NCBI RefSeq assembly: GCF_009833495.1
Contig: NZ_WUWG01000001.1
Location: 186,001 to 250,000, forward strand
Length of the DNA: 64,000 bases
Source of the DNA: Oceanomicrobium pacificus
GTDB taxonomy: Bacteria > Pseudomonadota > Alphaproteobacteria > Rhodobacterales > Rhodobacteraceae
Direction of reading: 5' to 3'
Shown piece by piece: positions 1 through 8,673 of the stretch. Below the pieces are notes generated by a model. It did no database searches and had not been told where the DNA came from. It saw nothing but the letters and a program-made list of their open reading frames with translations. Positions within the stretch are counted from its first letter, which is position 1. The number at the start of each line of letters is the position of its first letter. Both the position numbers and the translations under genes were made by a program.

Positions 1-1
1 G

Positions 2-1129
2 CGGGCCGACGATCCGGCCTTTCCGTGGCACCCGTCGGTGCGCGCGGAGGGCGCGGCGCTGGCCGGGCGGTTCACCGGCCTCGATCTGGCTCAGATGTCC
101 GCCGAACGCCTGCGCGCGCTGTCGGACGGGATCGCCGCGTGGCAGGCGCATCCCTACCGCCGCACCCTGCCCGACTTCCCGTCTGTCTGGTCTTCCGGTT
201 CCACCCATCTGCGCGACGCGGCGCCGGGGGCGGCCGGGCAACCCGTGCTGCTCGTCCCCTCGCTCATCAACCGTGCAACCATTCTCGACCTGATGGAGGA
301 TTGCTCGCTCCTGCGCTGGCTGGCGACGGAGGGGCTGCACCCGTACCTGATCGACTGGGGCACGCCCGGCCCGGCCGAGCGCGATTTCGGTCTTGCCGAC
401 TATGGTGCCCGCCGCCTGATGCCCGCGCTGGCCGTCGCGGGTGCGCTGGCGGGCCGCAAGCCCGCCCTTCTGGGCTATTGCATGGGCGGCACGCTGGCAC
501 TGGGTCTAGCCGCTCGGGACCCGGACGCGGTTGCGGGGGTCGCGACCCTCGGCGCGCCCTGGGATTTCGCGCTCGCCGATGGCCACCTGAAAACGCTGCG
601 CACCGCCATGTGCGCCGCGGGCCCGGACGCTGTGGCGCGCACGCTCGATGCGCTCGGCACCACATTCGGCGCGATCCCCGTCGACCTGTTCCAGTCGATC
701 TTCGCCGCCCTCAACCCGTTTCAGGCCAATGCGAAATTCCGCCATTTCGCGACGCTCGACCCGACCTCGCCCGAGGCCGTGCGCTTCGTCGCGCTCGAGG
801 ACTGGCTGGCCGACGGCCGACCGATGGCCGCGCCGGCCGCCCGCGACCTGATCGTCGACTGGCACCTTCGAAATGACCTGCCTGCGGGGCGCTGGTCCTT
901 CCTTGGCGGGCCGGTCGATCCGTCGCGCCTGACTGCGCCCGCGCTGCTCGTGTCCGGCCGGCGCGACCATATCGCCGCGCCGGCGATGGGCGCCGCGCTC
1001 GCCGCGCGCCTGCCTGACGCGGACCACTTGATCGCCGACACCGGGCATGTAGGAATGATCGTGGGGCGCAACGCGCAAACACAGGTCTGGGAACCGGTTC
1101 GGGACTTCCTGCTTGGCCTCGGGGGCTGA
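2..1129 (+). CDS. PhaC-like alpha/beta hydrolase (5' end outside window)
   Basis: The reading frame is open from the first bases, so the true start probably lies upstream; a GTG at 38 would be the first internal start. The segments LINRATILDL and YLIDWGTPG and the lipase-like box GYCMGG (Cys148 counted from the GTG at 38) resemble class III polyhydroxyalkanoate synthase PhaC. The other triad residues fit Asp310 (RRDH) and His337 (TGHVG). It probably polymerises, or acts on, 3-hydroxyacyl-CoA thioesters, because phaA and phaB follow on the same strand. Class III synthases need a PhaE partner, which is not visible here. It could instead be a PhaC-related hydrolase of other specificity. Confidence 0.85.
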   Translation, partial: RADDPAFPWHPSVRAEGAALAGRFTGLDLAQMSAERLRALSDGIAAWQAHPYRRTLPDFPSVWSSGSTHLRDAAPGAAGQPVLLVPSLINRATILDLMEDCSLLRWLATEGLHPYLIDWGTPGPAERDFGLADYGARRLMPALAVAGALAGRKPALLGYCMGGTLALGLAARDPDAVAGVATLGAPWDFALADGHLKTLRTAMCAAGPDAVARTLDALGTTFGAIPVDLFQSIFAALNPFQANAKFRHFATLDPTSPEAVRFVALEDWLADGRPMAAPAARDLIVDWHLRNDLPAGRWSFLGGPVDPSRLTAPALLVSGRRDHIAAPAMGAALAARLPDADHLIADTGHVGMIVGRNAQTQVWEPVRDFLLGLGG

Positions 1130-1234
1130 GGCGCGGGACTGCGACGACCTGTCACTGACGGGACGTACCAACTCTGTTATGTTGCGCCGCAACAAAGCCG
1201 GCCCGGACGGACCGGAAGAACAACAGGAGACGCC

Positions 1235-2410
1235 ATGACCAACATCGTAATCGCAGGCGCGGCCCGCACGCCCGTCGGAAGCTTTCTGGGGTCGTTTGCG
1301 AACACGCCGGCCCATGACCTTGGCGCGGCGGTCATCACCGCGGCGCTCGAACGCGCAGGCGTCGCTCCGGCGGACGTGTCGGAAACGATCCTCGGGCAGG
1401 TTCTGACCGCCGGACAGGGGCAGAACCCCGCCCGCCAGGCGCATGTGAATGCCGGACTGCCGATCGAATCCGCCGCCTGGGGCATCAACCAGGTCTGCGG
1501 ATCGGGTCTGCGCGCGGTGGCGCTCGGCGCCCAGCATATCCAGCTCGGGGACGCGGATATCGTGGTGGCCGGCGGTCAGGAAAACATGAGCATGAGCCCC
1601 CATGTCTCCAACCTGCGGTCGGGGCAGAAGATGGGCGACATGTCCTTCACCGACTCGATGATCAAGGACGGGCTCTGGGACGCGTTCAACGGCTATCACA
1701 TGGGCACCACGGCCGAGAATGTCGCCGAGAAATGGCAGATCTCCCGCGATACGCAGGACGAATTCGCCGTGGCATCCCAGAACAAGGCCGAGGCCGCGCA
1801 GAAAGCCGGCAAGTTCAAGGACGAGATCGCGCCGTTCACCGTCAAGACGCGCAAGGGCGACATCGTCGTGGACAGCGACGAGTATATCCGCCACGGCGCC
1901 AGCATCGACGCGATGCAGAAGCTGCGCCCCGCCTTTTCCCGCGACGGGTCGGTGACGGCCGGCAACGCGTCGGGCCTGAATGACGGGGCGGCTGTGGCCG
2001 TGCTCATGTCGGCCGACGCGGCGGCTGCGCGCGGCATCACGCCGATGGCGCGGATCGCCTCCTATGCCACGGCCGGTGTCGATCCTTCGATCATGGGGAT
2101 CGGTCCGGTCGGCGCTTCGCGCAAGGCGCTGGAGAAAGCCGGCTGGTCGGCGGCCGATCTCGACCTTGTCGAAGCCAATGAAGCCTTCGCCGCACAGGCC
2201 TGTGCGGTGAACAAGGAAATGGGCTGGAATCCGGAGATCGTGAACGTGAACGGCGGCGCCATCGCTATCGGCCATCCGATCGGCGCGTCGGGTGCCCGGA
2301 TCCTCAACACGCTTCTCTTCGAGATGCAGCGCCGCGACGCCAAGAAGGGCCTCGCCACGCTGTGCATCGGCGGCGGCATGGGCGTGGCCATGTGCCTCGA
2401 GCGCGACTGA
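1235..2410 (+). CDS. phaA: acetyl-CoA acetyltransferase (PHA thiolase)
   Basis: This 391-aa thiolase condenses two acetyl-CoA to acetoacetyl-CoA, the first step of polyhydroxybutyrate synthesis, in the cytoplasm. The acyl-accepting Cys88 lies in [10 protein letters not shown], His347 in GHPIGASG and the proton-exchanging Cys377 in CIGGGMG, matching the biosynthetic thiolase triad and the usual length of about 390 residues. An AGGAGA Shine-Dalgarno lies just before the ATG. It sits about 105 bp after the PhaC-like gene and 105 bp before phaB on the same strand. A second, separate thiolase is found at 47260. Confidence 0.95.
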   Translation: MTNIVIAGAARTPVGSFLGSFANTPAHDLGAAVITAALERAGVAPADVSETILGQVLTAGQGQNPARQAHVNAGLPIESAAWGINQVCGSGLRAVALGAQHIQLGDADIVVAGGQENMSMSPHVSNLRSGQKMGDMSFTDSMIKDGLWDAFNGYHMGTTAENVAEKWQISRDTQDEFAVASQNKAEAAQKAGKFKDEIAPFTVKTRKGDIVVDSDEYIRHGASIDAMQKLRPAFSRDGSVTAGNASGLNDGAAVAVLMSADAAAARGITPMARIASYATAGVDPSIMGIGPVGASRKALEKAGWSAADLDLVEANEAFAAQACAVNKEMGWNPEIVNVNGGAIAIGHPIGASGARILNTLLFEMQRRDAKKGLATLCIGGGMGVAMCLERD

Positions 2411-2471
2411 CAGACGGCGCGCCGGTCACCTGCCGCGCGGCAGTCCGGCGCACCCGCATCAACCAGAAATA

Positions 2472-2494
2472 CCGACCCGGCGCAGGCGGGTCGG
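2472..2494 (+). other. intercistronic hairpin between phaA and phaB
   Basis: An 8-bp perfect stem (CCGACCCG / CGGGTCGG) with a 7-nt loop lies just before the phaB Shine-Dalgarno. It has no U-tract, so it is more likely an mRNA-processing or stability element, or chance in GC-rich DNA, than a terminator. Confidence 0.3.
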
Positions 2495-2515
2495 CCATCC
2501 AGAGAGGGAACATCC

Positions 2516-3241
2516 ATGGGACGTCTAGCACTAGTCACCGGGGGCAGCCGCGGAATCGGCGCCGCCATTTCCAACGGGCTGAAAGCCGCGGGCTACAAGG
2601 TCGCGGCAAACTATGCCGGCAATGACGCCGCAGCCGAGGCCTTCACCGCCGACACCGGAATCCCGACCTACAAATGGTCGGTCGCCGACTATGATGCCTG
2701 CGTCGCCGGCATCCAGAAGGTGGAGGCCGATCTCGGCCCGGTCGAGGTGCTCGTCAACAATGCGGGCATCACCCGCGACGCGATGTTCCACAAGATGAGC
2801 CGCGAACAGTGGCAGGAAGTCATCGACACGAACCTGAGCGGCGTCTTCAACATGACCCATCCGATCTGGTCGGGCATGCGCGACCGTGGCTTCGGGCGGA
2901 TCATCAACATCTCGTCGATCAACGGGCAGAAGGGCCAGGCCGGCCAGGCGAACTATTCGGCCGCAAAGGCCGGGGACCTCGGCATCACGAAGGCGCTGGC
3001 CCAGGAAGGCGCGTTCAAGGGCATCACCGTCAACGCGATCTGCCCGGGCTATATCGGCACGGAAATGGTCCGTGCGATCCCCGAGAAGGTGCTGAACGAG
3101 AAGATCATCCCGCAGATCCCCGTCGGCCGTCTGGGCGAGCCGGAAGAGATTGCGCGCTGCGTGGCATTTCTGGCCTCTGACGAGGCCGGGTTCATCACCG
3201 GGTCGACCATCTCGGCCAATGGCGGCCAGTTCTTCGTCTGA
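2516..3241 (+). CDS. phaB: acetoacetyl-CoA reductase
   Basis: This 241-aa short-chain dehydrogenase reduces acetoacetyl-CoA to (R)-3-hydroxybutyryl-CoA with NADPH. The N-terminus carries the Rossmann motif TGGSRGIG. NNAG (around residue 80), the catalytic Ser in NISSING and the YSAAK Tyr/Lys pair follow in the normal order. PGYIGTEM and the C-terminal FITGSTISANGG are typical of PhaB. The start follows an AGAGAGGGA ribosome-binding site. It is last in the PHA set and is followed by a strong terminator. Confidence 0.95.
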   Translation: MGRLALVTGGSRGIGAAISNGLKAAGYKVAANYAGNDAAAEAFTADTGIPTYKWSVADYDACVAGIQKVEADLGPVEVLVNNAGITRDAMFHKMSREQWQEVIDTNLSGVFNMTHPIWSGMRDRGFGRIINISSINGQKGQAGQANYSAAKAGDLGITKALAQEGAFKGITVNAICPGYIGTEMVRAIPEKVLNEKIIPQIPVGRLGEPEEIARCVAFLASDEAGFITGSTISANGGQFFV

Positions 3242-3271
3242 CGCCTGCCCCGAATGACATTCGATACTCGA

Positions 3272-3298
3272 AGGGCCGGAGTTTCCTCCGGCCCTTTT
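3272..3298 (+). terminator. rho-independent terminator after phaB
   Basis: A 10-bp perfect stem AGGGCCGGAG / CTCCGGCCCT with a TTTC loop is followed by TTTT. It closes the phaA-phaB transcription unit. Confidence 0.9.
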
Positions 3299-3302
3299 CT
3301 GT

Positions 3303-3479
3303 TCAGGCGGCGCAGTTGGCGGCCGTGCGGGTCACATGGACCTGCGGCTCGCGCCCGGTGAACAGACGTTTCGGCAAGGCAAGAAGCTTGCGGAAGGCTT
3401 GGGCGCGCTCGACATGGGCGCGGCGTGTGGCTTCGGCAATGCGGGCCGAGCCCGCGGTGTAGCTGTAGGCATCCGACAT
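3303..3479 (-). CDS. small basic protein of unknown function, 58 aa
   Basis: This short frame reads MSDAYSYTAGSARI at its N-terminus and ends in NCAA; it has an Ala/Arg-rich, probably helical middle. A good Shine-Dalgarno (AAGGAA) lies 6-8 nt before the ATG on the minus strand. It is transcribed divergently from the LysR gene at 3599, across about 120 bp of unusually AT-rich DNA, so it is a natural candidate target of that regulator. I do not recognise a named family; small DUF1127-like Rhodobacterales proteins have a similar size and composition. Coding status rests on the RBS, position and codon usage. Confidence 0.6.
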   Translation of the reverse strand: MSDAYSYTAGSARIAEATRRAHVERAQAFRKLLALPKRLFTGREPQVHVTRTAANCAA

Positions 3480-3598
3480 TGTTAAATTCCTTTTGTCCGA
3501 CCCCGACCCGTTCGGGGTATGAAGTGAATATGGGTGAGCCCGATTAATTCTACAAACGAGTCTTTCTTTTCCTTCAGATAAGTTTTATTTAACTGAAT

Positions 3599-4546
3599 AT
3601 GCCAGATCGTCTGCCACCCCTGACCGCCCTGCGCGCCTTCGAGGCCGCCGCACGACATATGAGTTTCGCCGATGCTGCGGCGGAGTTGAATGTCACGCCG
3701 GCGGCGCTCAGCTACCAGATCAAGAACCTGGAGGAGCATCTGGGCGCGCCGCTCTTCCGGCGGCTCAACCGGGCCGTGGAACTGACCGAGGCGGGGCGCA
3801 GCTTGCAGCCGGGCGTTGCCCAGGGGTTCGAGTCGCTCACCCGCGCTTGGCGCAGCGTCCGCCGCCGCCGCGACGGGTCGGTGCTGACCGTCACCGCAGG
3901 GCCGGCCTTCACCGCCACATGGCTGGCGCCGCGCCTCTTCGGCTTCTCCGCCGCCCATCCAGAAATTGAACTGCGGTTCGTGGCGACGCTGCGCCTGCTC
4001 GATTTCGAGCGCGACGATGTGGATGTCGCGATCCGCTTCGGGCTTGGCGGCGATGACGGTTTCCGGTCCGAGCGGCTCAACAGCGAGGCGCTCACCCCGG
4101 TGATGGTGCCGGAACTGGCCGCGCGCTATCCGACGGCTGAGAGCCTGCGCGACGCGCCGCTCATCCACGATGAAAGCCTCGGTTTTCTGTCCCCGCCGCC
4201 GGACTGGGCCGCATGGTTTACCGCCGCCGGGCTGGAGCCGCCCGGCTCGCGCGGCGCGCATTTCAGCGGTGCGGATCAGGCCATTGCATCGGCGCTCGCC
4301 GGCGGCGGTGTGCTGATGGGGCGCCTGTCGCTTGTCTCCGGTCCCCTGCGCGAGGGCACGCTGGTCGCACCGTTTCCCCTCACTCTCACGATCGACGCGC
4401 ATTACCGGCTGGTGACCACGGATGCGGTCGAAAGCCAGCCCGCTTTCGCCAAGTTCCGGACATGGCTGCTGGACGAGTTGGCCCGTGACCGGGTGTCGCT
4501 CGACGGGCGAACTTGTGTCCATGTGACGAGCATCGCCCGCGATTGA
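3599..4546 (+). CDS. LysR-family regulator (GcvA-like)
   Basis: A 315-aa LysR-type transcriptional regulator. The N-terminal winged helix-turn-helix (about residues 6-65) has LTALRAFEAAARHMSFADAA followed by SYQIKNLEEHLG, as in the GcvA subgroup. The effector-binding domain fills residues 95-300 and includes the DVAIRFGLG motif typical of GcvA-like members. No strong Shine-Dalgarno precedes the ATG. The divergent 58-aa gene at 3303-3479 may be its target, by the usual LysR arrangement. The ligand cannot be told from sequence. Confidence 0.9.
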   Translation: MPDRLPPLTALRAFEAAARHMSFADAAAELNVTPAALSYQIKNLEEHLGAPLFRRLNRAVELTEAGRSLQPGVAQGFESLTRAWRSVRRRRDGSVLTVTAGPAFTATWLAPRLFGFSAAHPEIELRFVATLRLLDFERDDVDVAIRFGLGGDDGFRSERLNSEALTPVMVPELAARYPTAESLRDAPLIHDESLGFLSPPPDWAAWFTAAGLEPPGSRGAHFSGADQAIASALAGGGVLMGRLSLVSGPLREGTLVAPFPLTLTIDAHYRLVTTDAVESQPAFAKFRTWLLDELARDRVSLDGRTCVHVTSIARD

Positions 4547-4596
4547 ACCCCCCGCGCACCCATGCTTTACCTGTGCCGGAGATCAAGGAGACGAAC

Positions 4597-5337
4597 ATGC
4601 GAATCGGCATTCTCGTGGCCGGCCATATCAACGGCCCGCTGGCAAACGCGCACGGCACCTATGCCCCGATGTACCGGACCATGCTGCACAGCGCGGCGCC
4701 GGAGATCGAGACCCTGAGCGTTTCGCTCGTTGATGGCGAGGCACTGCCAGCGGTGGACGCGGCCGATGGCTGGCTCGTGTCCGGCTCGCGCCACGGCACC
4801 TATGAGGACCTTCCATGGATCGAGCCGGCCAAGGCTTTCCTTCGCGACGCCGTTGCTGCGCGGATTCCCGTCGTCGGCATCTGTTTCGGACACCAGCTTC
4901 TGGCCGAAGCGATGGGCGGCGCCTCGTCGAAAGCGCCGCAGGGCTGGGGCCTTGGCGTCCATGAGTACCGGTTCGACCGCACGCCTGCCTGGATGGCCGG
5001 CGCGGGTGACGGGTTTTCGGGCTTCGCGATCCACCAGGACCAGGTCCAGACGCTTCCAGAGGGTGCGACCGTGCTCGCATCGAGCGCCTTTTGCCCCTAT
5101 GCCGCACTGGCCTATGGCGACCCTGACCGGCCGGTGGCCCTGTCGGTCCAGCCGCATCCGGAATTCACCCGCGCTTTCGTGCGTGACCTGATCACCGAGC
5201 GGCGCGGCATTGCCATGCCGGAGGACCGGAGCGACGAGGCGCTGGCCGGGCTTGACCGGCCTGTCGACAATACCGCCTGGGCCAGGTGGATCGTGGACTT
5301 TTTCCAGCAGGCGACCGCCCGGCGCGCCGCCGCGTGA
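4597..5337 (+). CDS. class I glutamine amidotransferase-like protein
   Basis: A 246-aa stand-alone glutamine amidotransferase domain of the GuaA/GATase1 fold. The catalytic nucleophile is Cys96 in GICFGHQ, with His187 and Glu189 in QPHPEF, so the triad is intact and it can probably release ammonia from glutamine or cleave gamma-glutamyl bonds. I chose the ATG at 4597 because AAGGAG precedes it; an upstream in-frame ATG would add an unrelated leader. The stop overlaps the GTG start of the next gene (GTGA), which implies translational coupling with a transporter. The substrate is unknown. Confidence 0.9.
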   Translation: MRIGILVAGHINGPLANAHGTYAPMYRTMLHSAAPEIETLSVSLVDGEALPAVDAADGWLVSGSRHGTYEDLPWIEPAKAFLRDAVAARIPVVGICFGHQLLAEAMGGASSKAPQGWGLGVHEYRFDRTPAWMAGAGDGFSGFAIHQDQVQTLPEGATVLASSAFCPYAALAYGDPDRPVALSVQPHPEFTRAFVRDLITERRGIAMPEDRSDEALAGLDRPVDNTAWARWIVDFFQQATARRAAA

Positions 5338-6179
5338 GCCGCACCCGCGCCACGGCACTCGGCTTCGGTGCGGTCCTGCTCTGGGCGGTGCTGGCGCTCT
5401 TTACCGTCGGCGCGACAGAGGTCCCGCCCCTGCAATTGCTGGCGGTCTGCTTCCTGACCGGCGGGCTTGTGGGCCTGCCCTGGCTCTGGCGAGACCGGAC
5501 GGCACTCGGTCGCGTTCGCCCGGCCGTCTGGCTGATGGGTGTGGCGGGGATCTTCGGCTATCATTTTGCCTATGTGATGGCGCTGCGGCTCGCACCGCCG
5601 GCGCAGGCAAGCCTGATTGCCTATCTCTGGCCGCTCCTGATCGTGCTGTTCTCCGGCCTCCTGCCGGGCGAACATTTGCGGCGCGGCCATGTGCTCGGCG
5701 CGCTGGTCGCTTTCGCGGGCGCGGCGCTCATTGTGGGGCGCGGCGCATCGGGGCCGGCCGCGGCGCCCTGGGCCGGATATGCGGCGGCAATGGCTTGCGC
5801 CTTCATCTGGTCGGGTTATTCGGTCCTGAGCCGGCGCGCGGGCACCGCGCCGACCGCCTCGGTTGCGGTTTTCTGCCTCCTGTCGGCGCTCCTTGCCGCC
5901 GCCGCGCATCTGATGTTCGAGGCAACTGTCTGGCCGGAAACGCTGACCGGCTGGCTCTCCATGCTCGCACTCGGCCTCGGCCCGATCGGGCTGGCCTTCT
6001 ACCTCTGGGATATCGGGGTCAAACGGGGGGACATTCAGCTTCTGGGGGTCGCGGCCTATGCGGCACCGCTCCTGTCGACGCTTGTCCTCATCGGTGCCGG
6101 GCTCGCGGAACCGAGCCCGGGCCTTCTGCTGGCCGCCGGTCTGATTGCCGGCGGCGCATTCTGGGCCGCGCGGGCCTGA
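5334..6179 (+). CDS. EamA/DMT-family exporter (YddG-like)
   Basis: A 281-aa inner-membrane protein with about ten hydrophobic segments and two EamA repeats, as in the drug/metabolite transporter superfamily. The N-terminus (ATALGFGAVLLWAVLALFT) resembles YddG-type aromatic amino acid exporters, but the substrate is not proven. The GTG at 5334 is preferred because it forms a GTGA overlap with the amidotransferase stop. The coupling suggests export of a product or substrate of that enzyme. Confidence 0.88.
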   Translation: MSRTRATALGFGAVLLWAVLALFTVGATEVPPLQLLAVCFLTGGLVGLPWLWRDRTALGRVRPAVWLMGVAGIFGYHFAYVMALRLAPPAQASLIAYLWPLLIVLFSGLLPGEHLRRGHVLGALVAFAGAALIVGRGASGPAAAPWAGYAAAMACAFIWSGYSVLSRRAGTAPTASVAVFCLLSALLAAAAHLMFEATVWPETLTGWLSMLALGLGPIGLAFYLWDIGVKRGDIQLLGVAAYAAPLLSTLVLIGAGLAEPSPGLLLAAGLIAGGAFWAARA

Positions 6180-6182
6180 CAG

Positions 6183-6353
6183 TTACATCTGAGCGTTGAT
6201 GCGCTCGATCTCTTCCTTCAGACGAAGCTTCTGCTTTTTCAACTCGTGGATCGACAGATCATCGGAGGCCGGCTGACGTTGTTCGAATTCGATTTTTTCG
6301 GACAGCATCGTATGCTTCTTCTGCAGTTCGGTGAGATGCGAACTCAGGCTCAT
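6183..6353 (-). CDS. YdcH/DUF465 family small protein
   Basis: A 56-aa, highly charged, coiled-coil-like protein (MSLSSHLTELQKKHTMLSEK at the start, KLRLKEEIERINAQM at the end). This is the hallmark of DUF465/YdcH proteins, whose role is unknown. AAGGAG lies about 8 nt before the ATG. It lies 260 bp downstream of the methyltransferase gene on the same strand and ends 3 bp after the convergent DMT exporter stop. Confidence 0.9.
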   Translation of the reverse strand: MSLSSHLTELQKKHTMLSEKIEFEQRQPASDDLSIHELKKQKLRLKEEIERINAQM

Positions 6354-6447
6354 TGCACGTCTCCTTCTATTGATGGGACCTCATGAGACCACAGAAGCGG
6401 CGGGTTGTCATCTCACACTCATTGTCGAAAATTCTAACGAACCACGT

Positions 6448-6469
6448 CTTGAAACAGCTGCGTTTCAAG
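6448..6469. promoter_or_regulatory. inverted repeat CTTGAAAC-N6-GTTTCAAG upstream of ydcH
   Basis: Perfect 8-bp arms with a 6-nt spacer lie about 95 bp upstream of the DUF465 gene, in the otherwise empty 260-bp gap between it and the methyltransferase gene. CTTGAA resembles the -35 element of alphaproteobacterial RpoH promoters, but no convincing -10 was found. Operator or hairpin are both possible. Confidence 0.35.
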
Positions 6470-6612
6470 CAGGTGAATTTGCAGTTTTTTCCGGTGCGGT
6501 TTCGCGGCGGAAACCACCGGTCACGACCGGCTGCGTCGCAAAGCGGCCAAGCTCATCCACAGAATCAGTCAATGCACATGACATATCAGGCCGCCCGCGG
6601 GCCGGCGGGTGG

Positions 6613-7386
6613 CTACCCCGCACTCAGATCGCCCCAACCGAGCGCGGCCCCGTCACGCAGGATCGCACGCGCCGCCGCGCTGCTGTCGTCGCCGTCCTGC
6701 TCGTGCCGCGGCCCGTCATGGAGCACGAGCGGCGCCAGAAGCCGGAGCGGACCGGAGCGGCCCTTGAGCGCCGTAACGAGCACCCGCCCCGCGGGTCGCC
6801 CGGCGCGCGGGGCAAGCGGGCGGATCATCACGTCCCCGAACTGCCGCCCGAAGGCCATCAGCATATCGTCGAGCCGGTCGGCCTGCTGGATGATTGTCAG
6901 ACGCCCGCCGGGCCGAAGGCGTTTCCGCCCAGCGGTCACCCAGTCGGCCAGCGTGCCCGCCACCTCCCGATGCGCGGTATCCTTGCCGCTGTCGCGCGGC
7001 GCGGAGAAATCCCGCGTCGCATAATAGGGCGGGTTCATCATCACATGGTCGAAACTCTGCGCGCGGATCGTAGGCGGCATGTCGGTCAGATCGCCCGTGA
7101 CCACGTCCACGGCCATGCCAGCCTCGGCCGCATTGCGCCGCGCAAGTTCGGCATAGGCCGGCTGGCGCTCAAGACCCGTCAGCGCGAGCCCCGGCACGCG
7201 CGTGGCCAGACAAAGCGTCGCGGCCCCGACACCGCATCCCAGTTCCAGCACCCGCTCGCCCGCCCGGGCCGGCACGGCCGCGGCCAGAAAAACCGGATCG
7301 GTCGCCGCGCGGTAGCCCTGCCGCGGCTGCCAGATCCGCAACCGCCCGTTCAGGAACCGGTCATGGGTGAGTGCCGCACCGTCCAT
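6613..7386 (-). CDS. TrmN6-like N6-adenine methyltransferase
   Basis: A 257-aa SAM-dependent methyltransferase of the family that includes tRNA1(Val) (adenine(37)-N6)-methyltransferase. The SAM-binding motif VLELGCGVGAATLCL lies at residues 46-60, and the N6-adenine/glutamine methyltransferase signature NPPYY at 118-122. Its start lies 12 bp after the end of the DUF2007 gene, so the two are probably cotranscribed. The RNA target is inferred from the family; other NPPY substrates are possible. Confidence 0.88.
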   Translation of the reverse strand: MDGAALTHDRFLNGRLRIWQPRQGYRAATDPVFLAAAVPARAGERVLELGCGVGAATLCLATRVPGLALTGLERQPAYAELARRNAAEAGMAVDVVTGDLTDMPPTIRAQSFDHVMMNPPYYATRDFSAPRDSGKDTAHREVAGTLADWVTAGRKRLRPGGRLTIIQQADRLDDMLMAFGRQFGDVMIRPLAPRAGRPAGRVLVTALKGRSGPLRLLAPLVLHDGPRHEQDGDDSSAAARAILRDGAALGWGDLSAG

Positions 7387-7398
7387 TGCGAACCCGCC

Positions 7399-7620
7399 TC
7401 AGACCTCGGCCGGCAGATCGACATCATTGTCGATCAAGACCTTCCGCGCGCGCGCATATTCATCCCTGTCCACCATCAGGCGGCGCGGCAATATGCCGAT
7501 CGATCCGTCAAGCACGCTCATATGGACGTCAAAGACAAACACCTCTATATCCTCTGCCTGCAGCATCGCTGTGCAGAACGAGATGAGAACCGGATCATTG
7601 GTGCGTAAAATTTCCTGCAT
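7399..7620 (-). CDS. DUF2007 domain protein
   Basis: A 73-aa cytoplasmic protein with the DUF2007 pattern: an N-terminal strand and helix (EILRTNDPVLISFCTAMLQ), an IEVFVFD strand and a terminal segment RRLMVDRDEYARARKVL. The family is described only as a putative signal-transducing domain. It is divergent from the polyprenyl synthase gene across about 60 bp and precedes the methyltransferase gene on the same strand. Confidence 0.88.
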   Translation of the reverse strand: MQEILRTNDPVLISFCTAMLQAEDIEVFVFDVHMSVLDGSIGILPRRLMVDRDEYARARKVLIDNDVDLPAEV

Positions 7621-7683
7621 GATGAGAAGTTTAGTAGAGCACCGGGACAGCGTCGAGGCCGGTCGGATGACTGAGGATCAAAA

Positions 7684-8673
7684 GTGAGCGAACCGGGACC
7701 ATTCGAGGCGCTGCAGGCGCTGCTGGCCGAGGATATGGACGCGGTGAACGGCCTGATCCGCACCCGCATGGCCAGCGAACACGCCCCCCGCATCCCCGAA
7801 GTGACCGCGCATCTGGTCGAGGCCGGCGGCAAGCGGCTGCGCCCGCTTCTCACGCTCGCCGCGGCGCGGCTCTGCGGCTATGACGGTCAGGATCATGTGA
7901 AGCTCGCCGCCACGGTCGAGTTCATCCACACGGCCACGCTCCTCCATGACGATGTGGTGGACGAAAGCGACCAGCGGCGCGGGCGTCCGACCGCCAACCT
8001 CCTGTGGGACAACCAGTCCTCGGTTCTGGTCGGCGACTACCTCTTCTCCCGCTCCTTCCAGTTGATGGTCGAGTGCGGCAGCCTGCGCATCCTCGACATC
8101 CTCGCCAATGCGTCCGCCGTGATCGCCGAGGGCGAGGTGCTGCAACTGTCCGCCGCGCAGAACACTGACACGAAGCAGGACACCTACATGCAGGTGGTGC
8201 GCGGCAAGACCGCCGCACTCTTTGCCGCCGCGACCGAAGTGGGCGGCGTGGTGGCCGGCGCACCCGAGGATCAGGTGAAGGCGTTGCACGATTACGGCGA
8301 CGCGCTCGGAATCGCCTTCCAGATCGTGGACGATCTGCTCGACTATGGCGGAGCGACAGTGTCGCTTGGCAAGAATGTCGGTGACGATTTCCGCGAACGG
8401 AAGATGACCCTGCCCGTCATCCTCGCGATTGCGGCGGGCAGCGACCAGGACCGCGCCTTCTGGAAGCGGGTGATAGACAAGGGTGACCAGCAGGACGGCG
8501 ATCTCGACACCGCGCTGACGCGGCTTGCCGAGACCGGTGCACTGGAAAAGACGCGGGACATCGCGCTTGATTGGGCCGACCGCGCACGCGCGGCGCTTGC
8601 CCCCCTGCCGGCAGGCGAGTTGCGCGACCTGCTTGACCGACTCGCCGGATTCGTGGTCGCGCGGGTCCGCTAA
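7684..8673 (+). CDS. polyprenyl (octaprenyl/decaprenyl) diphosphate synthase
   Basis: A 329-aa trans-isoprenyl diphosphate synthase that extends a short allylic diphosphate with isopentenyl diphosphate, most likely to make the ubiquinone side chain. The first Asp-rich motif is DDVVD at residues 89-93, followed by RRGRPTAN; the second is DDLLD at 216-220. The length fits IspB/DdsA rather than the shorter farnesyl synthases. The start is GTG, after GAGGAT. Its TAA overlaps the TAG of the convergent ispE gene, so two isoprenoid genes share a stop region. Product chain length cannot be read from sequence. Confidence 0.92.
   Translation: MSEPGPFEALQALLAEDMDAVNGLIRTRMASEHAPRIPEVTAHLVEAGGKRLRPLLTLAAARLCGYDGQDHVKLAATVEFIHTATLLHDDVVDESDQRRGRPTANLLWDNQSSVLVGDYLFSRSFQLMVECGSLRILDILANASAVIAEGEVLQLSAAQNTDTKQDTYMQVVRGKTAALFAAATEVGGVVAGAPEDQVKALHDYGDALGIAFQIVDDLLDYGGATVSLGKNVGDDFRERKMTLPVILAIAAGSDQDRAFWKRVIDKGDQQDGDLDTALTRLAETGALEKTRDIALDWADRARAALAPLPAGELRDLLDRLAGFVVARVR

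Noticed and set aside
6490-6520. Hairpin GGTTTC-N6-GAAACC as a terminator
   Set aside because: No U-tract follows on either strand; on the minus strand the flank is A-rich.
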